This document shows, piece by piece, positions 48,377 to 58,700 of a stretch of DNA of 64,000 nucleotides. The stretch comes from Rubripirellula amarantea. GTDB taxonomy: Bacteria; Planctomycetota; Planctomycetia; Pirellulales; Pirellulaceae. Every line of letters begins with the position of its first letter. Within the stretch, counting starts at the first letter, position 1. Location: NCBI RefSeq assembly GCF_007859865.1, contig NZ_SJPI01000001.1:496001-560000 (forward strand), in the 5' to 3' direction. The notes beneath the pieces were generated by a model that did not search any database, was not told the origin of the DNA, and saw only the letters and a list, made by a program, of their open reading frames with translations. Made by a program: the position numbers and the translations under genes.

Positions 48377-49606
48377 CTACAGCTCTATGTCAATCGTTTC
48401 GGAGCTTGCTCGCGTTCCCAACGCTCCCCACAGCCCGAATGGGCTCTTGTTGCCAGAGGCCCGGGGTCCGTTTCCGCCCAGGATAACCGTTCCCCCTTCA
48501 TCGCTTCCCGCATCGATGGACTCAGTCACGAAAACGACAGCTCCGTCGCCCATCAAAACGTGGCATCCGCCTGGATGGCGACTGCTGGCTGGTATTTGTC
48601 CCGTCGACGCCCAACCGGCTCCCATGCAAACTTCGCGATTGGGAGGCAAGATTGTGTTGAACCCTGTCATTAACTCACGAACCGATGCCCAACGATACCC
48701 ACGACGGTTTGACTCGTCAGAATCAATGACGGGAGCACTGGGTGATCCGGCGGGTGACCAGAACGTAGGGCGTTCCAGATCGCGTTGCACGTAGCACAGG
48801 TTAGCGGTGTCATGAACACCGGGTCCGCCCCAACCAAGGTTCTCGGACGCGGACGTTGAAACATCTCGATCGCCAATGTCTGTTTTAATTTCGCCACACA
48901 TGATCGTGTTGGAAAGACCATCAAGAATGTCTCGAAATCGCATATCCGTTCGCAGCACGAACGTGCCACGGTTGGACGCTCTTGCGTTGGCATAGAAGGC
49001 ATGTGTCCATTCGCCATTTTGGTAAACCCATCCGCCGCTGTCGACGTAGTCAGTCGCATCCCCCAGGCACGCGGCGTAGTTGGTGCGTCCCATCGATGGC
49101 AGACCTACCCCGGGGTCGCTGGGGCAACGCAACATGGGCACTTCCGTCATCCAAGGTTCGTAGTCGACGCTTTCAGGACGAGGCCCCATCGCTGGAAATT
49201 GAATCGGCGGCGGCCCAGCAATCAATTGCGGGCTACTGATTTCGTCCCAGAGTCCTTGCTGTTCGACGAACGGCAATAAACCAACCAAGAAACTGAGTTC
49301 CCAATCGTTCGTACGAAGCCGATCACGGTGCGCGGCATTGGTTCCTGTTCCATGTTTGGGAATCCTTTTGAATGCCGCATGGTAGTTGTGAACCCCAATG
49401 CCAAGTTGCTTGAAATTATTGCTGCAACTCATTCGCCGCGCAGCTTCTCGAGCTGCTTGCACAGCCGGTAATAACATTCCGACCAGAACACCAATGATCG
49501 CGATCACAACAAGCAACTCGATCAGAGTGAATCCGGATCGAACTTGCAACTTCGGCGTTGGATACTGAAGTTTCAGCGATTGAATTTTCGGCGTTGGAGT
49601 TTTCAT
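48377..49606 (-). CDS. DUF1559 prepilin-like protein C
   Basis: 409 aa from the ATG at 49606; a longer frame begins at 49741 but overlaps the upstream kinase gene. An unusually long leader with two copies of a PTPK-containing unit precedes the prepilin motif [11 protein letters not shown]. The family features [32 protein letters not shown] and [11 protein letters not shown] follow. It differs from DUF1559-A and -B in this leader and in its context: it lies 46 bases after a Ser/Thr kinase gene on the same strand instead of heading a lipoprotein cassette. The function is unknown. Confidence 0.92.
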   Translation of the reverse strand: MKTPTPKIQSLKLQYPTPKLQVRSGFTLIELLVVIAIIGVLVGMLLPAVQAAREAARRMSCSNNFKQLGIGVHNYHAAFKRIPKHGTGTNAAHRDRLRTNDWELSFLVGLLPFVEQQGLWDEISSPQLIAGPPPIQFPAMGPRPESVDYEPWMTEVPMLRCPSDPGVGLPSMGRTNYAACLGDATDYVDSGGWVYQNGEWTHAFYANARASNRGTFVLRTDMRFRDILDGLSNTIMCGEIKTDIGDRDVSTSASENLGWGGPGVHDTANLCYVQRDLERPTFWSPAGSPSAPVIDSDESNRRGYRWASVRELMTGFNTILPPNREVCMGAGWASTGQIPASSRHPGGCHVLMGDGAVVFVTESIDAGSDEGGTVILGGNGPRASGNKSPFGLWGALGTRASSETIDIEL

Positions 49607-49652
49607 GGTACGGCTGTGGCGAGAGCAGAAGGCGGGAAGTGTCACCGCCCAC

Positions 49653-51902
49653 TTAAACAGCAACCGTTTCAGTCGCGTCCGTGCTCCCCTTGGTATCCAA
49701 GAGAGAACTCGTGACCGAATCATCGCGATGGGGCGCATCAACTTTACGAACGAACCACCACAACACCAACGCCACTAGCAAAATCGACGACAGCGCGGCA
49801 GCTCCTTCAACTAGCAATGCCGAGGTCATCAGGTTTACCGGTTCCCAAACCTTCTCGAGTCGATATTGAACTAAAACCAACAAATCAGTGTTAGTTTCAG
49901 AATCGACTTTGCTGCCGGTCTGTTCCCAGTCGACAGATGTTTTTGGCAGGGCAACGGCTTGCAACGCTGCAATCCAACGCCCCGAATAAGCCTGACCATC
50001 ACTCGTCATCGCAACCGGATCATGATAGGTCACGTCGTCACCACTAAGCAAGCGATCCATCAGATTTGGTTCAATTTGATACTTTGTCTCCCCCAGATCG
50101 GGAACATCCTTCAACTGCCGCTCGTCCATGAGTGGGTGTTGCAGGATCGTTCCTCTCGCAGGACCATCTCGTGCTTCCACCAGAACCGCGACTTGGTTGG
50201 ACCCCTTCTCACTCTGCAATAGCTGGAAATCGCCCAAATTGATCGTCGCGACAAAAATAGCATCGGGTCGGGACCGATCGTCGGACAGGAATATAGGTGT
50301 GCTCACGGCGACCTTCCACATTCCCGTCGCCGTTGACGGAAACGCAGCCGAAAGCCGAGTGTCACTTAAAGGAGTAACGTTTCCAATCTCAACTTGATCT
50401 TTGGGAAGATCCTCACGACCGCCATGAAAATACGTTCGATAGGCGAAGTTACGCCCCGCACTGTTGCTGTCACGATCCACTGATTCGTCGTAGACAATCC
50501 CAATGATCGTTCCGACCGAATCGGTTACGAACATCGTGGCGAGCTGAAGCTTTCGGGCGATCCCTTCTTCGCCGGTGTAACGATCCAAGCGACCTTGCAA
50601 GAATTCATCCAAACGAATTCGCTCCGGTGCATCAAGAAGCCTCTCTCTAGCGTCACTGACCTCGTGAGTGTCAGCGGGCGTCAACTCAGAAGCGATCTCT
50701 CGCAACGATTTTTCAACGACGGGATCCGCGAGTGTGTCTTCGAGATGCTTCAAGAATTCCTTCGACGATGTTTCATCGCGCGTAAGGTCATAGTAACGTT
50801 CGATTTCACTTTCAAGCGTTCGAGCCGCAAACTTCGCGGCGAGTTCATTGCTGTCACGGGCTTCGGTTTGCAATGCGTCTCGGGTTCGTTCACCGGCTTC
50901 TCGAATGCTTCGATAGCCCCAAAACGTCGTTGCCAACAAAATCAACAGCGGGCCGACAATCCCCAGCAGCATCAACGGCCTTCGAGACAAGTTTGCCTCT
51001 CTGCGCTGCAAGTCTTCCAAAATTTGTTGGATGTTCTGGTAACGATCATTCGGGCTAGGTGCCAAGCACTTCGAAACGATCTTCGCCAATGCACGATCGA
51101 CGCCAGATTTCTGCATGTGCTTGATTGGCGGTGGAGCTTGCTCGATCGACTCTCGGTACCGCGACAATCGTTTGGGCAGCGAACCGGCAGTATCAATCTT
51201 CTCGACGATCGTTTCGTCTTTGTAGGGAGGGCTACCGGTGAGCATGCGATACAAGATCGCTCCCACGGCATACACATCCCAACTTGCGTCCGGTGTGGAT
51301 TCGAGATCGGCTTGCTCGGGAGCCATGTAGAACAACGTGCCCAGCGACGGGGTCTGCTCGTTGGAAAGCCGGCTCTGCCCAAAATCGGCTAAACGGGGTT
51401 CGCGATCCTCGCCCAGCAAGATATTGGCGGGCTTGATGTCGCAGTGCAAAACCCCTTTCGCATGGCAGTGGTTCAGCCCCACGCACACTCGCTTAAACAG
51501 ATTGACCGCCTCGCCGACAGGCAAGGTCACCGACTGCTTCAACAGGTCCTCCAACGACCCGCCCGTGACCAATTCCATCACGTAATACGGCGGATCGGCA
51601 TCCCAGCCCACCTCTAGCACTTGAACCACTTGGCGGTCTGCTGAGAGTTGAACCAGATTCTTGACCTCGCGAGAAAGCAACGACCAATTGACGCCGCCTC
51701 GGTGAAGGTAGAACTTAACAGCAACGCTTCGACCGGTATTAAGATCGAGTCCCACCCACACTTGGCCGAACGCACCAGACCCCAGGAACCGGCTCAACCG
51801 ATAACCGGGCACTTCCGCCGGAGGCGTTGTCGCTCTCATCGAGAGTTCTTGGGCGGTCGATTGACCATCGGCCGTTTGGTATTCGGTTTGCTCGCCAGTC
51901 AT
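49653..51902 (-). CDS. Membrane Ser/Thr protein kinase with extracytoplasmic sensor region
   Basis: 749 aa from the ATG at 51902 (a TTG at 51911 is possible). The Hanks-type kinase domain (about 34-300) has a glycine loop GSGAFG (41-46), catalytic lysine K63 in [13 protein letters not shown] (D155) instead of the usual HRD, and DFG at 173-175. Key catalytic residues are present, so it should be active. A membrane helix (about 309-330) precedes a ~360-residue extracytoplasmic region resembling double-Cache sensors ([28 protein letters not shown]). A second helix near 690-712 and a short tail end the protein. It probably senses an outside ligand and phosphorylates cytoplasmic targets. Confidence 0.93.
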   Translation of the reverse strand: MTGEQTEYQTADGQSTAQELSMRATTPPAEVPGYRLSRFLGSGAFGQVWVGLDLNTGRSVAVKFYLHRGGVNWSLLSREVKNLVQLSADRQVVQVLEVGWDADPPYYVMELVTGGSLEDLLKQSVTLPVGEAVNLFKRVCVGLNHCHAKGVLHCDIKPANILLGEDREPRLADFGQSRLSNEQTPSLGTLFYMAPEQADLESTPDASWDVYAVGAILYRMLTGSPPYKDETIVEKIDTAGSLPKRLSRYRESIEQAPPPIKHMQKSGVDRALAKIVSKCLAPSPNDRYQNIQQILEDLQRREANLSRRPLMLLGIVGPLLILLATTFWGYRSIREAGERTRDALQTEARDSNELAAKFAARTLESEIERYYDLTRDETSSKEFLKHLEDTLADPVVEKSLREIASELTPADTHEVSDARERLLDAPERIRLDEFLQGRLDRYTGEEGIARKLQLATMFVTDSVGTIIGIVYDESVDRDSNSAGRNFAYRTYFHGGREDLPKDQVEIGNVTPLSDTRLSAAFPSTATGMWKVAVSTPIFLSDDRSRPDAIFVATINLGDFQLLQSEKGSNQVAVLVEARDGPARGTILQHPLMDERQLKDVPDLGETKYQIEPNLMDRLLSGDDVTYHDPVAMTSDGQAYSGRWIAALQAVALPKTSVDWEQTGSKVDSETNTDLLVLVQYRLEKVWEPVNLMTSALLVEGAAALSSILLVALVLWWFVRKVDAPHRDDSVTSSLLDTKGSTDATETVAV

Positions 51903-51914
51903 AGTCCACAATCA

Positions 51915-53312
51915 ATGCTCATGAAATATCTCTCCATCATTGTGACACGACTTACGATCGGCGACACCGCAGGTCGGCTCGCGATTCTGATTTCTACCCT
52001 CTTCCTAATTCTACATGGTCAACGGTACAGGCTGACCGCAACGGTTTTTACCTTGTGTGGATTGTTGGCGTTGCCCATTTCAGCCCAGGAATCACCGACG
52101 GTGCCGAACACAGTATCGCCGATTACACCGAACACAGCATCGGTTGATGAGCTGATCGAAAGACCCGCAAGATCACAGGCAAAAACGCCTAGCGACGGAA
52201 TGCTTTTGAAGGACTTTCGTCCCGAAAGCAAGCTTCGCGTCGCGGAAACGATCATGACGACGGCCAAGTTCCCGGTCGTCGATGTGCATACTCACTTTCA
52301 CTACAAGTTCCACGACAGTGCCGAAGCGATCGACGATTTTGTAGCGATGATGGACCGCAACAACATCGCCATGTGCATTTCACTTGATGGTCAACTTGGC
52401 GGACAATGGGAACGCCACCGTCAATTTCTTTGGGGAAAGCATCGCGACCGATTCGCGATCTTTTTAAACGTCAACTGGATGGGCGATGGAGAGGCGGACG
52501 ATCCGGCGACTTGGGCTTGCCATCGACCGGGGTTCGCCGAGCGAACGGCCACAGAAATCAAAGAAGCGGTGGCTCAAGGAGCCAGTGGTTTAAAGATATT
52601 CAAACGCTTCGGGCTTCGTTATCGCAACCCAGACGGAAGTTTGATTGAGATCAACGATCGGCGCTGGGATCCAATCTGGAAAGCCTGCGGCGAAGCGGGG
52701 ATCCCCGTCATCATTCACACGGCCGATCCGGTTGCCTTTTTTGAACCGATGGACGAGAAAAACGAACGATACGAAGAATTGTCGCGACATCCCAATTGGA
52801 GCTTTTATGGCGATGAATTTCCTTCTCGCGAATCGTTATTGGCGGCCCGAAACGACGTCATTGGGCGGCATCCTGAAACCAATTTCATCGGCGCCCACAT
52901 CGCCAATAGCTCGGAAGACCTAGAACAAGCCAGCGAGTGGCTTGAACGTTATCCCAACCTGTATATCGAACCCGCATCGCGCATTTCCGAACTTGGTCGC
53001 CAGCCCTTTACCGCGCGCAAATTCTTGATCCGCTATGCCGATCGACTGGTCTTTGGCACCGATGGCCCATGGTCGGAACAACGATTGCGGATCTATTGGC
53101 GATTCTTTGAAACCAACGACGAATATTTTGATTACAGCGAGAAGCTGCCACCACCGCAGGGTCTTTGGAAGATCTACGGGGTGGATTTGCCTGACGATGT
53201 GCTGCGAAAGCTTTACCACGAAAACGCTGCTAAGCTGATTCCCGGCGTCGCTGAACGACTCGAAAAATATCGCGATTCAGAATCTGATCGCATGAAAGAA
53301 ATAAAAAACTGA
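51915..53312 (+). CDS. Exported amidohydrolase-family protein
   Basis: 465 aa from the ATG at 51915 (a second ATG at 51921 is possible). A hydrophobic N-terminus (about 35-60; ATVFTLCGLLALPISAQ) indicates export. The rest is an amidohydrolase-2-like TIM barrel: metal-binding HTH in VVDVHTHFHYKF, a histidine in VIIHTADP, GAHIANS, and aspartate in VFGTDGPW. These suit a metal-dependent hydrolase or decarboxylase; the substrate is unknown. It starts only 12 bases from the divergent kinase and overlaps the next gene by one base. Confidence 0.87.
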   Translation: MLMKYLSIIVTRLTIGDTAGRLAILISTLFLILHGQRYRLTATVFTLCGLLALPISAQESPTVPNTVSPITPNTASVDELIERPARSQAKTPSDGMLLKDFRPESKLRVAETIMTTAKFPVVDVHTHFHYKFHDSAEAIDDFVAMMDRNNIAMCISLDGQLGGQWERHRQFLWGKHRDRFAIFLNVNWMGDGEADDPATWACHRPGFAERTATEIKEAVAQGASGLKIFKRFGLRYRNPDGSLIEINDRRWDPIWKACGEAGIPVIIHTADPVAFFEPMDEKNERYEELSRHPNWSFYGDEFPSRESLLAARNDVIGRHPETNFIGAHIANSSEDLEQASEWLERYPNLYIEPASRISELGRQPFTARKFLIRYADRLVFGTDGPWSEQRLRIYWRFFETNDEYFDYSEKLPPPQGLWKIYGVDLPDDVLRKLYHENAAKLIPGVAERLEKYRDSESDRMKEIKN

Positions 53313-54370
53313 TGGCTGATTTAGAACAAGGTTCGCCCACATTTGCGATGCTCTGCTGCGCCTTTGGTGCGGAACTGGCTGTCAAGGAATCAATGATCGC
53401 TGATGGGTGGCGTCTCGCGTTTTCGCGTCCCGGATTTGTAACCGGAAAGCACGATGCGGCACCCGAACCACCGACCGGAACATTCATCCGAACCTCGTCG
53501 AGGTCGATCGGACAATGCCGCAGTGAAAACGGTCAAGAACAGATCAAGTCACTAATCGAGCTTCTCAAAAGCTCGCCGTTAGCATCTCGCCCGTTTGACC
53601 AGATTCACGTTTGGCCCAAAGACCGGGCCCCGATTGGACGTTTTGACTTTGAACCGGGCCCCGATGAAGTGACGAAACTGGTTGCCGACGAAGTCTTCGC
53701 GGCGATCAAGGGAAACCACTTGCGATGTGACAGTCCCAATCGAATCGCTGAAGCCGACGAACGGGTCTTAGACGTGGTGCTAGTGGAACCGTCGCATTGG
53801 TTCATCGGCACTCATACGGCAACGACATGGCCAACTCGTTGGCCGGGTGCCGTCCAGCCCATTTCCCCCGCGTACGAACCCGTTTCGCGAGCCTACTACA
53901 AGGCTGCCGAAGCGATCACTTGGAGTGGATTCGATTTGCAGGCTGGCGATTTGGCCGTCGAGATCGGCAGTGCTCCCGGTGGAGCATGCGGTCGCCTACT
54001 AGAACTTGGCTTGCGAGTTCTTGGCGTGGACCCAGCCGAGATGGATCCACGAATCGCCGAGCATCCTAAGTACCAGCACTACAAAGCCAGGGCAGGGGAC
54101 TTACCGCGACGTGTGTTTCGAGGTGCAAAGTGGTTATTGGTGGATTCCAACGTCACGCCCGATAAGACTCTGGTAACCGTTGGCAACCTGGTCACGCATC
54201 AGCAAACAAGCTTCCAGGGTTTGTTGCTAACGATGAAGCTTGGCGATTACACCCACGCGGATCGGATCCCGAAATGGGAACGAACGATCCGGGGATGGGG
54301 CGCAAAGAACATTCAAGTGCGGCAACTCGCTCGCAACCGTTGCGAAGTTTGTTTCGCCGTGACGATGTAG
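53312..54370 (+). CDS. RlmM-like SAM-dependent methyltransferase
   Basis: 352 aa. An N-terminal THUMP-like region (about 1-170) is followed by an FtsJ/RrmJ-type Rossmann domain: SAM loop VEIGSAPGGACGRLLELG, then LLVDSNV, and LLLTMKLGDY near the end. The arrangement and length resemble RlmM, which 2'-O-methylates 23S rRNA C2498, so that is the likely role. Its start codon overlaps the stop of the amidohydrolase gene (TGATG), indicating translational coupling between an exported hydrolase and an RNA enzyme, an odd partnership. Confidence 0.85.
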   Translation: MADLEQGSPTFAMLCCAFGAELAVKESMIADGWRLAFSRPGFVTGKHDAAPEPPTGTFIRTSSRSIGQCRSENGQEQIKSLIELLKSSPLASRPFDQIHVWPKDRAPIGRFDFEPGPDEVTKLVADEVFAAIKGNHLRCDSPNRIAEADERVLDVVLVEPSHWFIGTHTATTWPTRWPGAVQPISPAYEPVSRAYYKAAEAITWSGFDLQAGDLAVEIGSAPGGACGRLLELGLRVLGVDPAEMDPRIAEHPKYQHYKARAGDLPRRVFRGAKWLLVDSNVTPDKTLVTVGNLVTHQQTSFQGLLLTMKLGDYTHADRIPKWERTIRGWGAKNIQVRQLARNRCEVCFAVTM

Positions 54371-54399
54371 ATCAGATCAGCTTAGCTTGGCCGCCCGAT

Positions 54400-54441
54400 T
54401 TGAAACAGCACCGTGGAACATTGAAACAACACCGTGGAACA
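54400..54441. repeat. 21-bp tandem duplication
   Basis: TTGAAACAGCACCGTGGAAC(A) is repeated head to tail with one mismatch directly after the methyltransferase gene. Confidence 0.8.
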
Positions 54442-54510
54442 AACGTCGCCTGAGTTGTTTTCGACCGGTAACGAGTCAGCAGAGTGAGTTAGCAGAGTGT
54501 GCGATCCCAT

Positions 54511-55365
54511 TTACAACTGCTGGGCGCTAAACGTATCGCCTTGGCTAGGATCACCGGTTTGCAATCCCTTCATGAACCACCGCACACGTTGCTCGCTGGT
54601 TCCATGAGTGAAGCTTTCCTGATTGGCGTGTCCACGACTACGTTTCTGGAGCGTGTCATCACCGATCGCGGATGCCGCACGCAGACCTTCTTCGATATCG
54701 CCGGGCTCAAGGATGCTCCAACGTTTCTGCGCGTGATGAAACATCATGCCAGCGTAGAAGTCGGCTTGAAGTTCTAGCCGGACTGAATATTGGTTGTATT
54801 CGGCTTCGGGTCGCGTCCTTCGAACTTGATCTGCTTTGTCCGTTTGTCCTAACAGGTTTTGGACATGGTGTCCGACCTCGTGAGCCACAACGTATGCCTG
54901 AGCGAAATCGCCCGGTGCACCAAGTTGTTGAGCGAGTTGGTCAAAGAACGCGGTGTCTAAGTAAACTTTTTGGTCCGCGGGGCAATAGAACGGACCGGCC
55001 GCGGCGGTGGCTGCCCCGCACGCTGACTGAGTTTGTCCCGAGAACAATTGCAACTTCGGCTTTTTGTACTGCCGATTGTTCTGAGCAAAAACATCGGTCC
55101 AAACCTCTTCGGTATCGGCAAGGACCGTGGCAACAAATTCGCCACGCATACGATCCTGTTCCGACAATTCTGCTCCCGCGCCCTGTTGAGCTGGCGCGGG
55201 CTGCTGTTGGCGAGCTTGCTGCAGCAGTTGGCGGGGATCGCCACCCAGCAATCCAATGATAAGGGCCAGAATCACGATCCCGATCCCTCCGCCGGCAACC
55301 ATTCGACCCGAAGCGCCTCGGCGATCCTCGATATTTTCACTCTGACGTCGACCTTGCCACTTCAT
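54511..55365 (-). CDS. YpfJ-type neutral zinc metallopeptidase
   Basis: 284 aa. A cytoplasmic start with basic residues, one membrane helix (about 25-42; IGIVILALIIGLLGG), a Gln-rich linker, and a C-terminal peptidase domain with zinc motif HEVGHHVQ (162-169). ELQADFYAGMMFHH carries the probable third ligand, and a Cys pair (116 and 128) flanks it. This is the YpfJ/KPN_02809 family, usually membrane anchored; its natural substrates are not established. It is convergent with the methyltransferase. Confidence 0.94.
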   Translation of the reverse strand: MKWQGRRQSENIEDRRGASGRMVAGGGIGIVILALIIGLLGGDPRQLLQQARQQQPAPAQQGAGAELSEQDRMRGEFVATVLADTEEVWTDVFAQNNRQYKKPKLQLFSGQTQSACGAATAAAGPFYCPADQKVYLDTAFFDQLAQQLGAPGDFAQAYVVAHEVGHHVQNLLGQTDKADQVRRTRPEAEYNQYSVRLELQADFYAGMMFHHAQKRWSILEPGDIEEGLRAASAIGDDTLQKRSRGHANQESFTHGTSEQRVRWFMKGLQTGDPSQGDTFSAQQL

Positions 55366-55758
55366 CGAACTGCCTCATAACCACGCAAAAGAACTACTAA
55401 AACCAGCGACCGAGAACACAGCCGTTCCTGGCACCCCATTATGCCCCGACCACTATATTCCTGACCACTAGGGCATGATGCCAGATCGCTGACTGCCAAT
55501 TAGCTAATTGCCAGTTCGCTGACTGCACCCCTGGGGCCAATCCCCGCTTAGGCCGGAATCACCGTTACCGCCGAATCGAAATCGCATTTTATGCTGCGTT
55601 GGACCGGATAACACGATCGGGCTAGCATCCCGGCGCTTTGCGAAGCCGCCAGATCAATCTTGCATTGTTGGGCCGGTTGTCCTTAATCTGCCAAGCACTC
55701 GTGAAACTATACGCGGAAAACCTGCGTTACCGATCCCCCCACCACGATCGATTGTGCC
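55366..55758. other. Intergenic region with short repeats
   Basis: 393 bases without a supported gene, divergent between the metallopeptidase and the PVC haem protein, so it holds two promoters. It contains a direct repeat around a small palindrome (55481-55526). No promoter boxes are clear. Confidence 0.45.
55481..55526. repeat. Direct repeat flanking a 14-bp palindrome
   Basis: CCAGATCGCTGACTGC (55481-55496) and CCAGTTCGCTGACTGC (55511-55526) differ at one base and flank the perfect palindrome CAATTAGCTAATTG (55497-55510). The symmetry suggests a protein-binding site or repeat expansion. Confidence 0.65.
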
Positions 55759-58700
55759 ATGGAAGGCTATCACCCACTGTTCCGAATCTTCGGTTCCTCC
55801 CCAGCTCGTGTCTGCTTTTTTGCGCTCGGCTTAGCTGCGATTTGCTCGTCTTCTCAGGCCACCTGGGCTGCGGAAGCCCAATGGATTTGGGCAAACGGAC
55901 GGACCATTTCGCAAGCTGCTCCCGAAGGCGAAACCGTTTACTTCCGAAAACTGGTCAACTTGCGGGTGGCTGCGGAAGGTCGGATCGAAATCACCGCCGA
56001 CGACGAATACGAGTTGTATGTCAACGAACGGATGATCGGCCGCGGTAAATCGTCCAAAGAAATTCAAGAATACGACGTCACTGACTTGCTCGAAGTCGGA
56101 CGCAACGTAATCGCGGTCAAAGCGATTAATACGCGAGGAAAAACGGCTGCTTTGGCCGCTCGTGTTTCGGTCAAACCCAACGGCCAAGAGAAATGGTACA
56201 CGTTCAGCAGTGACGCTTCCTGGCGAACGAGCACTGAAGACCATCCGATGTGGGAAACCGTTGTCTTCAACGACCAACTATGGGGCGAAGCGTCGTCCTT
56301 TGGCAAGCTCGGCGAAACGGCGCCTTGGGACCAAGAGGAAACGGTTGTCGCAGAAACCCAATCCGAACAAAAGGAACGCTTCCAAATCCAAAAAGGCTTC
56401 GGCGTTCAACGCGTTCTCGACGACGAGAAAGTCGGGAGTGTGCTGGCGATGGCGTTCAACGAGTTTGGACACCTGATCGTTTCGCAAGAAGGCGGCCCGC
56501 TGCTTCTAGTGTTTGACAAAGACGAAGATGGCGTCCCCGAACAAGTCCGCACGTACTGCGACAAGGTCACTTCATGCCAAGGCATTTTGGCCCTTAACGG
56601 CGAAGTGTTTGTCACCGGCGAAGGCCCCGAAGGCAGCGCGCTGTACCGATTGACCGATGGCGACCGTAACGGAACGCTCGAAAAGGTCAAAGCGATCGTC
56701 AAGTTTAAGGGCAAGCCCGGCGAACATGGTGCCCACGGTCTGCGGTTAGGTCCTGACGGAATGATTTACGTCGTGCTGGGTAGTTATGTCCAAGCCGATG
56801 CTGAATCTGGTCCCGGTGAAACACTCAAAGACTATTACGAGGGCGATTTATTGCCTCGTTACGAGGATCCCTCTGGTCACGGACTTGGCGTCAAAGCCCC
56901 CGGTGGTACCGTCATTCGTACCAACGTGGATGGATCGGTGGTTGAAAAAGTCGCCGGTGGACTTCGCAATGCCTATGACTTGGTTTTCCACCCAGGCGGC
57001 GGAATGTTCATTCATGATGCCGACATGGAAGCCGATGTTGATACCGCTTGGTTCCGTCCGACGGCATTGTTCGATGTCACGGAGGCCGGCGAATTCGGCT
57101 GGCGTCCAGGATGGGCGAAGTGGCCAGAGTACTACTTCGACCGATTGCCAAACTTGCTTGACACTGGCCGAGGCAGCCCCACGGGCGCGGTTTGTTATGA
57201 GCACTACATGTTCCCGGTCCGGTATCACAATTCAATGTTCCTGGCCGATTGGTCAGAAGGTCGCATCCTGAACGTTCGTCTGAAGCGTGGCGGCAGCGGA
57301 TATGTTGCCGACAGCGAAGTGTTTCTGAAGGGACAACCGCTTAACGTGACCGATTTAGAAGTCGGACCCGATGGAGCGATGTATTTCTGCACCGGCGGAC
57401 GCGGTACCGCCGGCGGTGTCTATCGAGTGGTCTACAAAGGCGACATCCCCGATCGCATGAAGAACCTTGGCGTCGGAATCGCCGCCGCAATCCGACAACC
57501 TCAACTTGAATCAGCTTGGGCGCGTCAGGAGATCGCATCGGTCAAACGGGATCTTGGCGATAAGTGGGGCCAATTAGTCGCCGGAGTCGCCTACAGCAAC
57601 GATAACCCGTCGCACTATCGAACTCGCGCAATGGATCTGATGCAGTTGTTTGGCCCAGTGCCGAGCGAAGACTTAATCCTGGAACTTAGCCAAGCGCCAA
57701 GCGAAGCTGTTCGCGGTCGCGCCGCTCGAATGATGGGATTGCACCCCGGCGATGACACCGCCGATCGCTTGGTCGAGATGCTTGCCGATAGCGATGCAGC
57801 GGTCCGACGAGCAGCCTGTGAAGCGATGCTTCGCAGCAACCAAATTCCTAAGAATGCGGATGCTGTTCTACCACTGTTGTCCGAAGATGATCGCACCTTA
57901 GCCTTTGTGGGACGCCGCGTTCTCGAACGAATCCCGACGCCGCTATGGCGAGGCGAGGTACTGGCCACCGCAGACACTCGGATGAGCGTGGTTGGAATGC
58001 TGGCTTTGATAAACGCCGACCCAAGTGAAAAAACATGCTTGGAAGTGCTCACCCGTGCGAGCGAGTTGATGGGCGATTTCCTAAGCGATGCCGACTTTGT
58101 TGATACGCTTCGTTTATGCCAAGTCGCACTTCATCGTGGAAAGATTGATCCTGCGAAGGTCACTCGACTTCGCGATATCATCGCCGAGGAATTTCCGGCT
58201 GGCGATCATCGCATGAACCACGAAGTGATTCGTTTGTGTGCCTACTTGCAAGCCGACAGCGTTGCTGAACGAGCACTTGACTACATCAACGACGAATCGA
58301 ATCCGTCGGTCGACCGTACGTTGGTAGCGATGTGTTTGCAATTCATCTCTCATGACTGGACGGCTCAACAACGTTTTGAAATCCTCAAGTACTACGAGAA
58401 CACAGCCAACGCATCGACTGCCGGAGCGCTCTCGATGTACTTGATGGCGACGACGCGGGACTTCGCACAATCGCTATCCGATGAAGACGTCAAGGCAATC
58501 TTGGAACAAGGAGCCGTCTGGCGAAACGCGGCTTTGGCTGCGATCTACAAATTGCCACGGCCGATCGACGACACCACTGCTGACACGCTTCGTTCGCTCG
58601 ACCGCCAATTAGTTGCGGACCCTCGGGCTGGCGACCTTCAGCGAAGACTTCGCACGGGAATCATCGCGATGTTGGCAACAGCCTCTGACAAAAAGTCTGG

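Noticed and set aside
50595-51392. 265-codon plus-strand frame opposite the Ser/Thr kinase
   Set aside because: It covers the conserved kinase domain on the other strand, and its translation is Gln/Arg-rich without motifs.
54672-55259. 195-codon plus-strand frame opposite the YpfJ-type peptidase
   Set aside because: Arg-rich shadow of a well-supported gene.
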